Below are positions 25,862 to 34,513 of a stretch of 42,687 nucleotides of DNA, piece by piece; the first letter of the stretch is position 1; every line of letters starts with the position of its first letter. Source of the DNA: Gammaproteobacteria bacterium (GTDB taxonomy: Bacteria; Pseudomonadota; Gammaproteobacteria; Steroidobacterales; Steroidobacteraceae); assembly GCA_025355445.1 (NCBI GenBank), contig JANXZQ010000414.1:1-42687 (forward strand), in the 5' to 3' direction. A model generated the notes under the pieces. The model had not been told where the DNA came from. It was given only the letters and a program-made list of their open reading frames with translations, and did not search any database. A program made the translations under genes and the position numbers.

Positions 25862-27598
25862 ATGCCTGCGACCACAAGTGAACGAAGCGATCCCGGCGCC
25901 CGGGTCGATGAACGCAGCAAAACCCTCGCCATTCTGGGCCGTGAGAAATTCGACGTCGTGGTGATCGGCGGCGGAATCGGCGGCGCGTGCACGGCGTGGG
26001 ACGCGGCGCTGCGAGGCCTGCGTGTCGCGCTCATCGAACAATCGGACTTCGGCGGCGCCACCTCATCCCAGTCGTTGAAAGTCCTGCACGGCGGAATTCG
26101 CTATCTGCAGCATCTCGACATCTCGAGGCTGCGCGAGTCCTGCGCCGAGCGCGGCGCCTTTTTGCGGATCGCGCCGCATCTGACGCGCCCGCTGCCGTTT
26201 GCGCTGCCGACCTATGGCTCAGGCATGCGCGGCAAGCTGCCGCTGCGCGCGGCGTTCCAACTGCTGAACATTTTTACCGCCGGCCGCAATGCCGGTATTC
26301 GAGACCGGCACCAGCACATTCCGTCGCCGTTCATCATGTCCCGGCATGAGTTCGTGGAGAAATTCCCAGCCTTCGATGCGCCCGGCTTGACCGGGGCGGG
26401 CGTCTTTTATGACGGGCAAATGCTGAATCCCACCCGGATCGTATATTCCGCGGTGCGATCCGCGCAGGCCGCCTCCGCCACCGCCGCCAACTATTGCGCG
26501 GCGGAAAAGATATTGGTCCGCGACGGACGCACGGAAGGGGTCGTTGCGCGGGATACGCTCACCGGCGAGACGTTTGAGATCCATGCGACGGTCGTGGCCA
26601 ACATGAGCGGACCGTACGCGCAGGCGTTGAACCAGCGTGCCGCTCCCGCCGCTGCACTGAATGTCCCCTTGTCGCGCGACATGGCCATTGTCGTCAATCG
26701 CAAACTGCTGCCGGGGATGGGCGTGGGAATTCAGACCAATTACAAGGACCCCGACGCTTGGCTCAGCCGCGGCAATCGCCATTTGTTCATGGCACCGTGG
26801 CGCGACTACACGCTGATCGGAGTGCATAGCCGCGTGTACGAGGGGGATCCGTACACGTTGACCGTGACCGAAGAGGAGATTCAAGGTTTCGTCGACGAGG
26901 TGCATGATGCTTGCCCGGCGCTCGGTGTGACCCGGGACGATATCGCGGTCGTCAACGCGGGTCTGCTGCCCTTCGGCGAGAACGCGCCCGGCAGCAAGGA
27001 TTTGAGCTTCGGCAAACGCTCGGTGCTCGTCGATCACGGCGCATCCGGCGGCCCCGATGGACTGCTGTCGGGAATGAGCGTGCGTTGGACCATGGGCAGG
27101 CTGCTGGGGGAAAAGGCCGTCGACTTGATATTGAAGAAATTGAACGTAGGCCGGCGACCTTGCCGCACCTCGCAGACGCCGCTCGCGGGAGGCGACATCG
27201 CCGATCGCCAGGCCTTGATCCATTCGATTCAAAAACGTGCAGGCGGCGCAATTCCGCAGAGTTCCATTACACACCTTGCCGATACATTTGGTACTCTTTG
27301 GAGCGACGTGCTCGACCTGGACACGGATCATGAATTGCTTGCCGACGGGGCGACGTTGGCGTGTGAAATTCGCTTCGCGGCCCGCCGCGAAATGGTGGCC
27401 ACTCTGGCGGATATCATTTTGCGGCGATTGGATCTGGGCACGGGGAAGATGACCGGCGACGCTGCTCTCGAACGGTGCGCGCAAATTGCCGGTGCGGAAC
27501 TCGGCTGGAGCGCCGAGCGGCAGCTTGCCGAAATTCAGCGGGTCAAATTGAGCTATCCCTTTGCGAGCCCCGCCTCGCAGCAATGGTATGGTGTGTGA
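25862..27598 (+). CDS. FAD-dependent glycerol-3-phosphate dehydrogenase-like protein
   Basis: A 578-residue protein from the ATG at 25862; an in-frame GTG at 25787 would add 25 unlikely residues. VVVIGGGIGGACTAWDAALRG (33-53) is the FAD-binding motif, and SDFGGATSSQSLKVLHGGIRYL (61-82) closely follows the GlpD signature 'GTSS.S.KL.HGG.RYL'. A C-terminal helical domain typical of GlpD is present. The family oxidises sn-glycerol-3-phosphate to dihydroxyacetone phosphate at the membrane. Its stop overlaps the start of the double glycosyltransferase (TGATG), so the two are translationally coupled, which is unusual for glycerol catabolism. A role linked to the glycan locus, perhaps with a different polyol-phosphate, is possible but unproven. 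Confidence 0.82.
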   Translation: MPATTSERSDPGARVDERSKTLAILGREKFDVVVIGGGIGGACTAWDAALRGLRVALIEQSDFGGATSSQSLKVLHGGIRYLQHLDISRLRESCAERGAFLRIAPHLTRPLPFALPTYGSGMRGKLPLRAAFQLLNIFTAGRNAGIRDRHQHIPSPFIMSRHEFVEKFPAFDAPGLTGAGVFYDGQMLNPTRIVYSAVRSAQAASATAANYCAAEKILVRDGRTEGVVARDTLTGETFEIHATVVANMSGPYAQALNQRAAPAAALNVPLSRDMAIVVNRKLLPGMGVGIQTNYKDPDAWLSRGNRHLFMAPWRDYTLIGVHSRVYEGDPYTLTVTEEEIQGFVDEVHDACPALGVTRDDIAVVNAGLLPFGENAPGSKDLSFGKRSVLVDHGASGGPDGLLSGMSVRWTMGRLLGEKAVDLILKKLNVGRRPCRTSQTPLAGGDIADRQALIHSIQKRAGGAIPQSSITHLADTFGTLWSDVLDLDTDHELLADGATLACEIRFAARREMVATLADIILRRLDLGTGKMTGDAALERCAQIAGAELGWSAERQLAEIQRVKLSYPFASPASQQWYGV

Positions 27599-29976
27599 TG
27601 ACTGAATCCTTGCGAATCTTGTGTCCCACGTACTGGTATCCGTCCTATGCGGATGACACCCAGGCCATCTACGTCCATGACATCAACCGGCATCTGGTCC
27701 GTCAGGGCCACAAGGTGTGCGTGGTCACGCCCGGCCGTCCGGGCGTGCCGGCGCGCGAGACCTTCGACGGCGTCGAGGTGGTTCGCTTTCCATTCGAATT
27801 GCCGGAGGACCTGACTTACGGCCGCGTCGCGCAAAGTAAGGTGACCAAGCTTGCCAAGCTGAACCGTCTTTTCATCATGGCCCGTTACCTGATCGCCCAG
27901 TACCGGCATTCCGTCAAGGAAGGCCGGCGTTTCGGCGCTGAGATCGTACACGGCCATTGGGCCATTCCGACCGGGCCCGCGCTGGTGGCGATCGCCCTCA
28001 AGCTCAAGATCCCGTCGGTGATCACCCTGCACGGGGGGGACGTTTACGTCAACACGGCGGAAGGTTACGACTTTCCGACTCGATGGTATGTAAGACCGGT
28101 GCTGGCGTGGACTTTGCGAAAGGCCTCGGCCCTGACGGCGATCAGTGAGGATTGCAAACATCACGCGTTGAACGCCGGCGCTTACGAATCGTCGATCAGC
28201 GTCGTCATGAACGGCGCGGACTTGCGCAGGTTCAGCCCGGCCTCGCCGGTCGATGTCCCCGCCTTCGGTCCACGAATGATCTTTGCTTGCCGTCAGCTCT
28301 TTCCGCGCAAGGGCATCCGTTTCCTGATCGAGGCGGTGGCGAAGCTCAGGCCGAAGTACCCAGACATCAACCTGATCATTGCCGGCGACGGATTCGAGCG
28401 GCCGGCGCTCGAGAAGCTCGCGAAGGATCGGGGCCTCGGGGATCGCACCCAATTCCTCGGTTGGATGGCCAACAAAGATCTGCCCCCGTATTTCAGAGGC
28501 TGCGCCGTTTCAGTCATTCCCTCCCTGGAGGAGGGCTTTGGAATCCCGGCGGCCGAGGCCATGGGGTGTGAAACCCCGGTTGTTGCTTCCGATGCGGGTG
28601 GACTGCCCGAAGTCGTCGAGAACGGCGTGACCGGATTTGTCGTGCCGAAGGGCGATGCCGATGCGTTGGCGGCGGCGATCGACCGTCTCTTGGCCGATGT
28701 GGATCTGCGCAAGCAGATGGGCAAGGCGGGCAGAGCCCGGGCGCTGGCGCGATTCGACTGGGACCGCACCGTCGAGCAGTTCAACCTGGTTTACGAAAAG
28801 GTCATCGCGAAGAAGCCCGGTGCGCTCAAACCCGCGGATCCCCGGCAAGCCCAATCACTGAAGATTCTCAAAACCTCCTACGAATACCCGCCCTTGGGCG
28901 GCGGCGGCGCCAAAGTCGTGTACGGCATCGCCACGCGCCTGGCGGCCCGCGGACATGAAGTCGATCTGCTGACCATGGGCTTTCGGGGGCTGCCGGCCAG
29001 GGAAGTCGTCAAGGGCGTCAACGTGCGACGGGTCCCGGGAATCCGGGTCAGCATGTCAACCTGCTACTTCCCGGAGATGATTCCCTACGTGATTTTCACG
29101 TCGTTCATGGCGGTGAAGAAAGCGTATGCGCTCAAATACTCTCTCAATCACACGCACTTTATATTCCCCGGCGGCATCGTTGCGTACCTGGTGAAATGGC
29201 GAACCGGCCTGCCGTACATCATCACGGCGCATGGCTCGGATGTGCCCCATTACAACCCGAACCGATTCCGCCTGCTACATCGTATGCTGCGGCCGTTTTG
29301 GCGGAAAATTGTCTCCGACGCCGATTTGATCATTTGTCCCAGCAAGTCCATCGAGGATCTCATCAAGCTGAACGGCGTGCATGTGAACACCCGCATCATC
29401 CCGAACGCGATCGACACGGACAAGTTCAAGCCGCGCAAAAAGAATCCGCGCAATCTGCTCATCGTCACCCGGATGTTCGAACGCAAGGGTGTCCAGTACT
29501 TGCTGCGCGCATTGGCCGGACGCAGTGCCGAATTCGACATCAATATCGTCGGCGACGGTCCTTACCTGCAGACCCTCAAGAATCTGGCGAAGGAACTGAA
29601 GATCGAGGCCCGCTTTTGGGGGCACGTAGACAATGATTCGCAAGAACTGCGGGAACTATACGAAACCGCTCCGATCTTCGTGTTCACGTCGGAGGCGGAG
29701 AATTTTCCGATCGTGCTTCTCGAAGCGATGATCGCCGGCGCCGCGATCATCACCACCAGCGGCACGGGCTGTGCCGAGGTCGTCGGCGATGCGGCCTTGT
29801 TGGTGCCGGCCAAGGATCCAGAGGCGATTCGAGCCGCTTTGGACAAGCTGATCGCCGATCCGGCTCTGGTCGCGCAGTTAGGGACAGCGGCCCGCGCACG
29901 CGTCATCGCCCGTTTTGGCTGGGATGGCGTGATGGATCAGCACTTGGAAGCCTACCGGCAGTACGGGCGGCCGTAA
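27598..29976 (+). CDS. Fusion of two GT4-family glycosyltransferase domains
   Basis: A 792-residue protein made of two complete GT-B units. Unit 1 (1-400) begins RILCPTYWYPSYADDTQAIY and has HGGDVYV, RQLFPRKG and the nucleotide-sugar motif EEGFGIPAAE (311-320). After a Pro/Lys linker (403-420), unit 2 (421-792) begins LKILKTSYEYPPLGGGGAKVV and has TAHGSDV, TRMFERKG and EAENFPIVLLE. Both have the E-x7-E pattern and the preceding R/K residues, so both look active. The protein probably adds two successive sugars to a lipid-linked intermediate at the cytoplasmic face. The start at 27598 overlaps the previous stop. The last 74 bp overlap the convergent fatty-acid-hydroxylase gene. Confidence 0.87.
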   Translation: MTESLRILCPTYWYPSYADDTQAIYVHDINRHLVRQGHKVCVVTPGRPGVPARETFDGVEVVRFPFELPEDLTYGRVAQSKVTKLAKLNRLFIMARYLIAQYRHSVKEGRRFGAEIVHGHWAIPTGPALVAIALKLKIPSVITLHGGDVYVNTAEGYDFPTRWYVRPVLAWTLRKASALTAISEDCKHHALNAGAYESSISVVMNGADLRRFSPASPVDVPAFGPRMIFACRQLFPRKGIRFLIEAVAKLRPKYPDINLIIAGDGFERPALEKLAKDRGLGDRTQFLGWMANKDLPPYFRGCAVSVIPSLEEGFGIPAAEAMGCETPVVASDAGGLPEVVENGVTGFVVPKGDADALAAAIDRLLADVDLRKQMGKAGRARALARFDWDRTVEQFNLVYEKVIAKKPGALKPADPRQAQSLKILKTSYEYPPLGGGGAKVVYGIATRLAARGHEVDLLTMGFRGLPAREVVKGVNVRRVPGIRVSMSTCYFPEMIPYVIFTSFMAVKKAYALKYSLNHTHFIFPGGIVAYLVKWRTGLPYIITAHGSDVPHYNPNRFRLLHRMLRPFWRKIVSDADLIICPSKSIEDLIKLNGVHVNTRIIPNAIDTDKFKPRKKNPRNLLIVTRMFERKGVQYLLRALAGRSAEFDINIVGDGPYLQTLKNLAKELKIEARFWGHVDNDSQELRELYETAPIFVFTSEAENFPIVLLEAMIAGAAIITTSGTGCAEVVGDAALLVPAKDPEAIRAALDKLIADPALVAQLGTAARARVIARFGWDGVMDQHLEAYRQYGRP

Positions 29977-30910
29977 CCAGCCTCGCCGCGGTCACGAGAG
30001 GTTCGATCAGCAGAGCAAAAACATTCGGGTGCGGGTTCCGGTCATGGACCTCATCCACGCTGAGACCCAGTAAGAATTCTTCCCGATGCCGCGGGACATA
30101 CAGAGTGCCGAACAGATAATCCCATACCGAGAGAAGCGATCCCAGGTTCTTGTCGCGATGGTGCGGCAACGCGCTGTGATGGATCAGATGCATGCACGGG
30201 CTGTAGAAAAAGTGGCTCAGGACCGTGCCATAAGAGATCCAGACGTGGGAATGACGAAAATAATACGTCACCTGCAGCGCGAGCCTCGTTGCAACAACGA
30301 GGGTCATTGCGGCGCCCGTTGCCTTCATTCCGCAGACGTACAGCAAAAAACCCGAGAGAATTCCGCTGCCCGGGCCTGTAATGATCGCTTCGATGATCGT
30401 TTCCAGCGGGTGAAAACGCCAGCGGGTCACGGGGGTCAAGACTTCGGCGGAATGATGCGCCCGGTGCAGGCGCCAGAAGAGGGGAATCTTGTGGAACAGA
30501 TAGTGTTGAACGTACTGCATCAAATCGGCTGCAAGAAACAAAATCAAGAATTGCAGCGCGATTGTCCCCCGGGAATTCTCCACAATTGCAGTCCGAACGC
30601 CCAGAATCCCGGATAATGGCGCTTGAATCGAGTTGCTGACGAAGAATTGGGCCACCAATCCCGATGCGGATACCAAGAAGGCGCTGGCGATCGTCAGCGG
30701 CAAAATCCAATAGTCTATTTTCGCTGAGCGGTGACCATACAGGGCCGCGGGAACCAAGTATCGGAACAGGCCGCGCGCAGAACGGTCGCTTCGATTTCGC
30801 GGCAGCCGCCAGTAGATGAATATGCCGATGAGAAGAAAACCGGTGCTGGATACCTGCAGCGAGCCCTTGCTCAACATTGCTCTGACCAACAGGGCGACCG
30901 TCTCCTCCAT
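29903..30910 (-). CDS. Sterol desaturase/fatty acid hydroxylase-family membrane protein
   Basis: A 335-residue membrane protein from the ATG at 30910; a TTG at 30940 would add 10 residues. It has the family's histidine clusters: HYLFH (136-140), HRAHH (149-153), a later HLIHHSALPHHRD, and an H in RWRFHPLE. These bind a di-iron centre that hydroxylates or desaturates a lipid in the membrane. Several hydrophobic segments precede the first cluster. The substrate could be an acyl chain or carotenoid-like lipid; it is unknown. The gene overlaps the convergent glycosyltransferase by 74 bp, the longest 3' overlap in the window, and is divergent from gltX. Confidence 0.82.
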   Translation of the reverse strand: MEETVALLVRAMLSKGSLQVSSTGFLLIGIFIYWRLPRNRSDRSARGLFRYLVPAALYGHRSAKIDYWILPLTIASAFLVSASGLVAQFFVSNSIQAPLSGILGVRTAIVENSRGTIALQFLILFLAADLMQYVQHYLFHKIPLFWRLHRAHHSAEVLTPVTRWRFHPLETIIEAIITGPGSGILSGFLLYVCGMKATGAAMTLVVATRLALQVTYYFRHSHVWISYGTVLSHFFYSPCMHLIHHSALPHHRDKNLGSLLSVWDYLFGTLYVPRHREEFLLGLSVDEVHDRNPHPNVFALLIEPLVTAARLVTAARTAGRLPSADPSRHPSQNGR

Positions 30911-31024
30911 GAGTGCAGAGTATGCCCGTGTTGAAGGCAATTCTGCGACGCGATTCGCAACGTGTGGCCTCCGAGGGCGGGGCCTCTGCTAATATCTGCC
31001 TCCCGCAATTCTCCCAGACCTTCC

Positions 31025-32422
31025 ATGGCTATTCGCACCCGATTTGCTCCCAGCCCGACCGGTTTTCTGCACATCGGTGGACTACGGACCGCGTTATTCA
31101 GCTGGCTGTACGCCCGGCGCCATTCCGGTGTTTTCGTCCTGCGGGTCGAGGATACCGATCTGGAACGCTCAACTCCCGAGGCCGTGCAGCAGATTCTAGA
31201 TGGCCTCGAATGGGCCGGACTCGTTCAGGACGAAGGTCCGTTTTTCCAAACGAAGCGTTTTGACCGCTATAAGGACGTCATCGAAGAGTTGCTTGCGGGC
31301 GGCAAAGCCTATCGGTGCTACTGCAGCAAGGAAGAACTGGAGAAGATGCGCGCCGAGCAGATCGCGCGTGGCGAAAAGCCCCGGTACGACGGTCTTTGGC
31401 GCGAACGCACCGATTCGCTCCCCGGCGTTGCGTCCGTCGTGCGCTTCAAAAATCCGCTGGCCGGCGAGGTGGTGGTCGATGACGTCGTGCACGGCCGGGT
31501 CGTATTCCAAAACAGCGAACTCGATGATCTGATCATCGCGCGATCCGACGGCACGCCCACCTATAATTTCTGCGTGGTCGTTGACGACATGGATATGCAG
31601 ATCACGCATGTGATTCGCGGCGACGATCACTTGAACAACACACCGCGGCAATTGAACATGCTGCTGGCGTTGGGGCAGCGGCCGCCCGTCTATGCGCACT
31701 TACCGATGATTTTGGGTCCCGACGGCGCCAAGCTCTCCAAGCGTCACGGCGCCGTCAGCGTGCTTCAGTATCGCGACGAGGGATTTCTCCCCGAAGCCAT
31801 CTTGAACTACCTGGTCCGCCTGGGCTGGTCGCACGGCGACCAGGAATTTTTCTCCATCGAGGAAATGATCCGCTTGTTCGATATCGCCGATGTCAATAAA
31901 TCGGCCTCAGCGTTTAACTTGGAAAAGCTCACCTGGCTCAATCAACAGCACATGATGCGTGCGCCGGCGGCCCGCCTCGTGCCGGTGCTGCGTTGGCATT
32001 TGGAGCGCGAGGGCATCCAGGCGGCGGATGAGTCGCAGCTCGAGCAAGTCGTCGTGTCGCAGCGTGAGCGTGCGAAGACCGTGCGCGAAATGGCGCTCAA
32101 CAGCGTGTTCTTTTTCCGGGCACCGGTGGCCTACGATGAGAAAGCGGTCCGCAAGCACGTCACCGCCGAGGTGTTGGGACCGCTGGCCGAGGCATCGAAC
32201 CGCTTAAGTCAATTGGCCGAGTGGTCCGCACCGGCCATTCACGCATTCATCAGCGGTTTCGCGGCGGAGAAAGGCATCTCGCTGGGCAAGCTGGCGCAAC
32301 CGATTCGCCTCGCGGTGTGCGGCGGGACCGTGTCGCCTCCCATCGACGCCACCCTGGCGATTTTGGGGAAAACCGAGGCGCTGTCTCGATTGACCCGAGC
32401 GCTGGCCGTTTGGAGCGCGTAG
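31025..32422 (+). CDS. gltX: Glutamyl-tRNA synthetase
   Basis: A 465-residue class I aminoacyl-tRNA synthetase. The start MAIRTRFAPSPTGFLHIGG holds the HIGH-like motif (HIGG), and KLSKRHG is the KMSKS-like motif. A CYCSKEELE segment is also typical. It charges tRNA-Glu with glutamate. The ATG at 31025 is the only start that fits the conserved N-terminus; a longer upstream frame adds unlike residues. The neighbouring tRNA-Glu is its substrate. A gltX/tRNA-Ala/tRNA-Glu cluster is known in several gammaproteobacteria. A TAATAT at 30990-30995 may be its -10 element, without a clear -35. Confidence 0.97.
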   Translation: MAIRTRFAPSPTGFLHIGGLRTALFSWLYARRHSGVFVLRVEDTDLERSTPEAVQQILDGLEWAGLVQDEGPFFQTKRFDRYKDVIEELLAGGKAYRCYCSKEELEKMRAEQIARGEKPRYDGLWRERTDSLPGVASVVRFKNPLAGEVVVDDVVHGRVVFQNSELDDLIIARSDGTPTYNFCVVVDDMDMQITHVIRGDDHLNNTPRQLNMLLALGQRPPVYAHLPMILGPDGAKLSKRHGAVSVLQYRDEGFLPEAILNYLVRLGWSHGDQEFFSIEEMIRLFDIADVNKSASAFNLEKLTWLNQQHMMRAPAARLVPVLRWHLEREGIQAADESQLEQVVVSQRERAKTVREMALNSVFFFRAPVAYDEKAVRKHVTAEVLGPLAEASNRLSQLAEWSAPAIHAFISGFAAEKGISLGKLAQPIRLAVCGGTVSPPIDATLAILGKTEALSRLTRALAVWSA

Positions 32423-32435
32423 CCCTTTCATTTTC

Positions 32436-32464
32436 TTGACGAATTGATCCCCGTCAGGTAACGT
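32436..32464 (+). promoter_or_regulatory. Sigma-70 promoter for the tRNA-Ala/tRNA-Glu unit
   Basis: TTGACG (32436-32441), a 17-bp spacer and TAACGT (32459-32464), followed by a GC-rich discriminator (CCGGCGCC) before tRNA-Ala at 32480. This arrangement is typical of stringently controlled stable-RNA promoters. It lies just after the gltX stop. Confidence 0.6.
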
Positions 32465-32479
32465 CCGGCGCCTCCATGT

Positions 32480-32555
<76 letters not shown>

Positions 32556-32592
32556 GTTTTAGTTTGCGAGATCGGTTTTTTTTCAGTCCTGC

Positions 32593-32668
32593 GTCCCCAT
32601 CGTCTAGAGGCCTAGGACACATCCCTTTCACGGATGCGACCGGGGTTCGAATCCCCGTGGGGACGCCA
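32593..32668 (+). tRNA. tRNA-Glu (TTC)
   Basis: A 76-base cloverleaf with encoded CCA. The acceptor GTCCCCA pairs with TGGGGAC. The anticodon stem CATCC/GGATG encloses CTTTCAC, anticodon TTC. The T-arm carries GGTTCGAATCC. It lies 37 bases after tRNA-Ala; the gap has an eight-T run after a tiny CGA/TCG stem, too weak to call a terminator. Confidence 0.95.
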
Positions 32669-32786
32669 ATTTAACCTCCGTAAACGCGGGGTTGCAGCAA
32701 TTCCTGCAAACGCGCGCGTGCCGAGGTGAAGAAGGTCGCCGTTGTCGAGTTGTTTTTCCATTATCTACGTCGCCCGACCTTTCGCA

Positions 32787-34178
32787 TTAACGTGATTGCC
32801 ACCGACGAAATTCATTAGGGCGCAGCCGAAATCGTGCGATATTGCCCTCGTGCAACTGCGCGATCTCGACAAAGACTAAGTCGCGAAACTGTTGCAGATC
32901 TTCAGCGGGAACGAGCGGCACGGCCAGCGCATCGATCTCTTCGGCTGCGGGCCTCAAGCCGCGGCGAATGACCTCACCCAAGACTTCGATGAGCGCGTCG
33001 CGGTACTTGAGTCGAAATCGATCCGGCTCCGGGAGCGAATCGCGCACCGTTTTGTATCTGCGGCATGATCGCTCATAGGCCCATACGAATACGTCGCGCA
33101 GTAGTTCCACTCGAGTGTGTTCATATACGCCGATCAAGCCATCGATATAGACCGATCCGGGTACGTCGATGAACGACAGCGGTACGAGATTGCTCTTGAT
33201 GAGCGGTATATTGGCGGCCAGTCGCGACGTGCGCTTGTTGACATCGACGAAGGGCTGCAGGTAGGGCAATTGCACCATCAGGAACAAGGACTGCTCGAAC
33301 GGATCGCGAATTGCCGCGGCTTTGGTGAGCGACAGCTCGAACATCTCGCGGATCAGTTGCGGAATTGCCGTAGGAATATAGGTCGAGGCGCTGATCCCAA
33401 TCGGGGTCTCGCGCAGACGCCCGGCGTACGCGGGTTGGTCCAACAGGTTGTCGGCAAGCAAAGCGTGCAAGTTGGTGATGGTATAGCGATTGACGCCGAT
33501 CTCCTCCGCCGAATCGACCAATAGCTCGATCGCAGCCTTGTGATTGAGGATCATCTGGGTTTCTTTGGCGTCCTTACCGGGCGCTGCGATACCGTGCTCG
33601 ATGAGCTCCTTGGTGTCCAACAGGGAATACGTATTGCCCTCGAGCCGGCTCGAGGACCACGACAGATCGATCAGCAGACGATTCAAGATGTCGCGCGCGT
33701 AGGTTCCGGCCGGGCGTTGATCGTCGGGCGTGCGCCCGAGTTCATGCAAGTGTCGCCGCAGCGATTCCATGAGGTATTGAGTGACATTAGGCGTGTAGCC
33801 ATCGAGAAACTCACGTTGATATCCTATTGGCACGCGATCTGCGATCGGTCGCTTCACCATGGCTCGTAGTTCACTACCCGCAGTTGAAAGCGGGACGCCA
33901 TCTTCGTCAGTCGAACTGAGTGTTGCTCTGGCGGATGCGACTACTGTTGTGGCGGCGGCCCCAAGCGGGGATGCGAGCAAATAGCGGTGTCCACGGCGGA
34001 TGCCCACCGCACGAACCAAGCCCTTGCGCTGCCAGCCGTTGAGCTTTCGTTGCAGCGAGCGGCGGCTTGCAACGCCAGTCAGGCGCGCTTCCAGCTCACG
34101 CAAGGCCAGCCCCGCCGGATGATCGTGCAGGGCTGCTTGCACTTGTTCAAGCAGGTCTACGGGGAGTCGTTTAGCCAT
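32787..34178 (-). CDS. Fic-family protein with N-terminal winged helix, non-canonical Fic motif
   Basis: A 463-residue protein. Residues 1-70 look like a winged helix-turn-helix (LALRELEARLTG...SRRSLQRKLNGWQRKGLV). The Fic domain is about 165-340. The motif region reads LQPFVDVNKRTSR (307-319) against the canonical HPFx(D/E)GN(G/K)RxxR: the catalytic His is Gln308 and the first Gly is Val313, while Asp312, Asn314, Lys315 and Arg316 remain. An inhibitory-helix motif SSRLEGN (S176xxxE180-G181) precedes it, as in class II Fic proteins. I think the 'F.DVNKRTSRL' form recurs in a Fic subfamily, so it is probably not simple decay. AMPylation by the classical mechanism is doubtful. Palindromic TTGGCGCAT motifs lie just upstream, so it may regulate its own gene. 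Confidence 0.85.
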   Translation of the reverse strand: MAKRLPVDLLEQVQAALHDHPAGLALRELEARLTGVASRRSLQRKLNGWQRKGLVRAVGIRRGHRYLLASPLGAAATTVVASARATLSSTDEDGVPLSTAGSELRAMVKRPIADRVPIGYQREFLDGYTPNVTQYLMESLRRHLHELGRTPDDQRPAGTYARDILNRLLIDLSWSSSRLEGNTYSLLDTKELIEHGIAAPGKDAKETQMILNHKAAIELLVDSAEEIGVNRYTITNLHALLADNLLDQPAYAGRLRETPIGISASTYIPTAIPQLIREMFELSLTKAAAIRDPFEQSLFLMVQLPYLQPFVDVNKRTSRLAANIPLIKSNLVPLSFIDVPGSVYIDGLIGVYEHTRVELLRDVFVWAYERSCRRYKTVRDSLPEPDRFRLKYRDALIEVLGEVIRRGLRPAAEEIDALAVPLVPAEDLQQFRDLVFVEIAQLHEGNIARFRLRPNEFRRWQSR

Positions 34179-34204
34179 AGAGCATGCGTGGCGTGGTTTG
34201 ATTC

Positions 34205-34297
34205 ATGCGCCAACAAGGTAGCGCCAATTGGCGCACAAAGCAAATTATGCGCCAATAAGCCCCTGCGGATGGCGCATAAGCTTCGCTGTTGGCGCAT
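34205..34297. promoter_or_regulatory. Cluster of TGGCGCA operator-like repeats upstream of the Fic gene
   Basis: Five related sites in 93 bp: ATGCGCCAA (34205-34213), the perfect palindrome GCGCCAATTGGCGC (34221-34234), ATGCGCCAA (34247-34255), ATGGCGCAT (34269-34277) and TTGGCGCAT (34289-34297). Sites occur in both orientations. The cluster begins 27 bp upstream of the Fic start. The natural reader is the winged helix of the Fic protein, by inference. Confidence 0.6.
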
Positions 34298-34456
34298 AGA
34301 ACAAACTCGTGCCGCAATTGCGCCTATCTTCAGCGCCGCGGATTACGACAATTCATCTGTTCTGAGGACCAGTGGCGCAGCACGCCGCTGAAAGAAAACT
34401 GGGAAAAAGGAGTCTCCGGAGGGCTCAAGCATTTCTGCGGCGCACTAGGGCTTGGA

Positions 34457-34512
34457 TTGATATATACATCAATAAATGGCAAAATATGCCAATATCATGA
34501 CGTATATATCAA
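34457..34512. promoter_or_regulatory. Nested inverted-repeat operator of hipBA
   Basis: TTGATATATAC (34457-34467) and GTATATATCAA (34502-34512) form a perfect 11-bp inverted repeat. Between them lies a second palindrome, TGGCA-N5-TGCCA (34477-34491). The right arm ends one base before the hipB ATG at 34514. The layout fits autorepression by HipB dimers. The sequences are unrelated to the TGGCGCA sites just upstream, so the two divergent genes appear to be controlled separately. Confidence 0.65.
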
Positions 34513-34513
34513 T

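Noticed and set aside
25987-27583. A 454-codon minus-strand frame opposite the GlpD-like gene
   Set aside because: Its composition is typical of a GC-rich shadow frame (many His, Arg, Gln) and the plus-strand gene has clear motifs.
32669-32786. A stem TTGCAG/CTGCAA after tRNA-Glu as an intrinsic terminator
   Set aside because: The stem is only 6 bp and no T-run follows.
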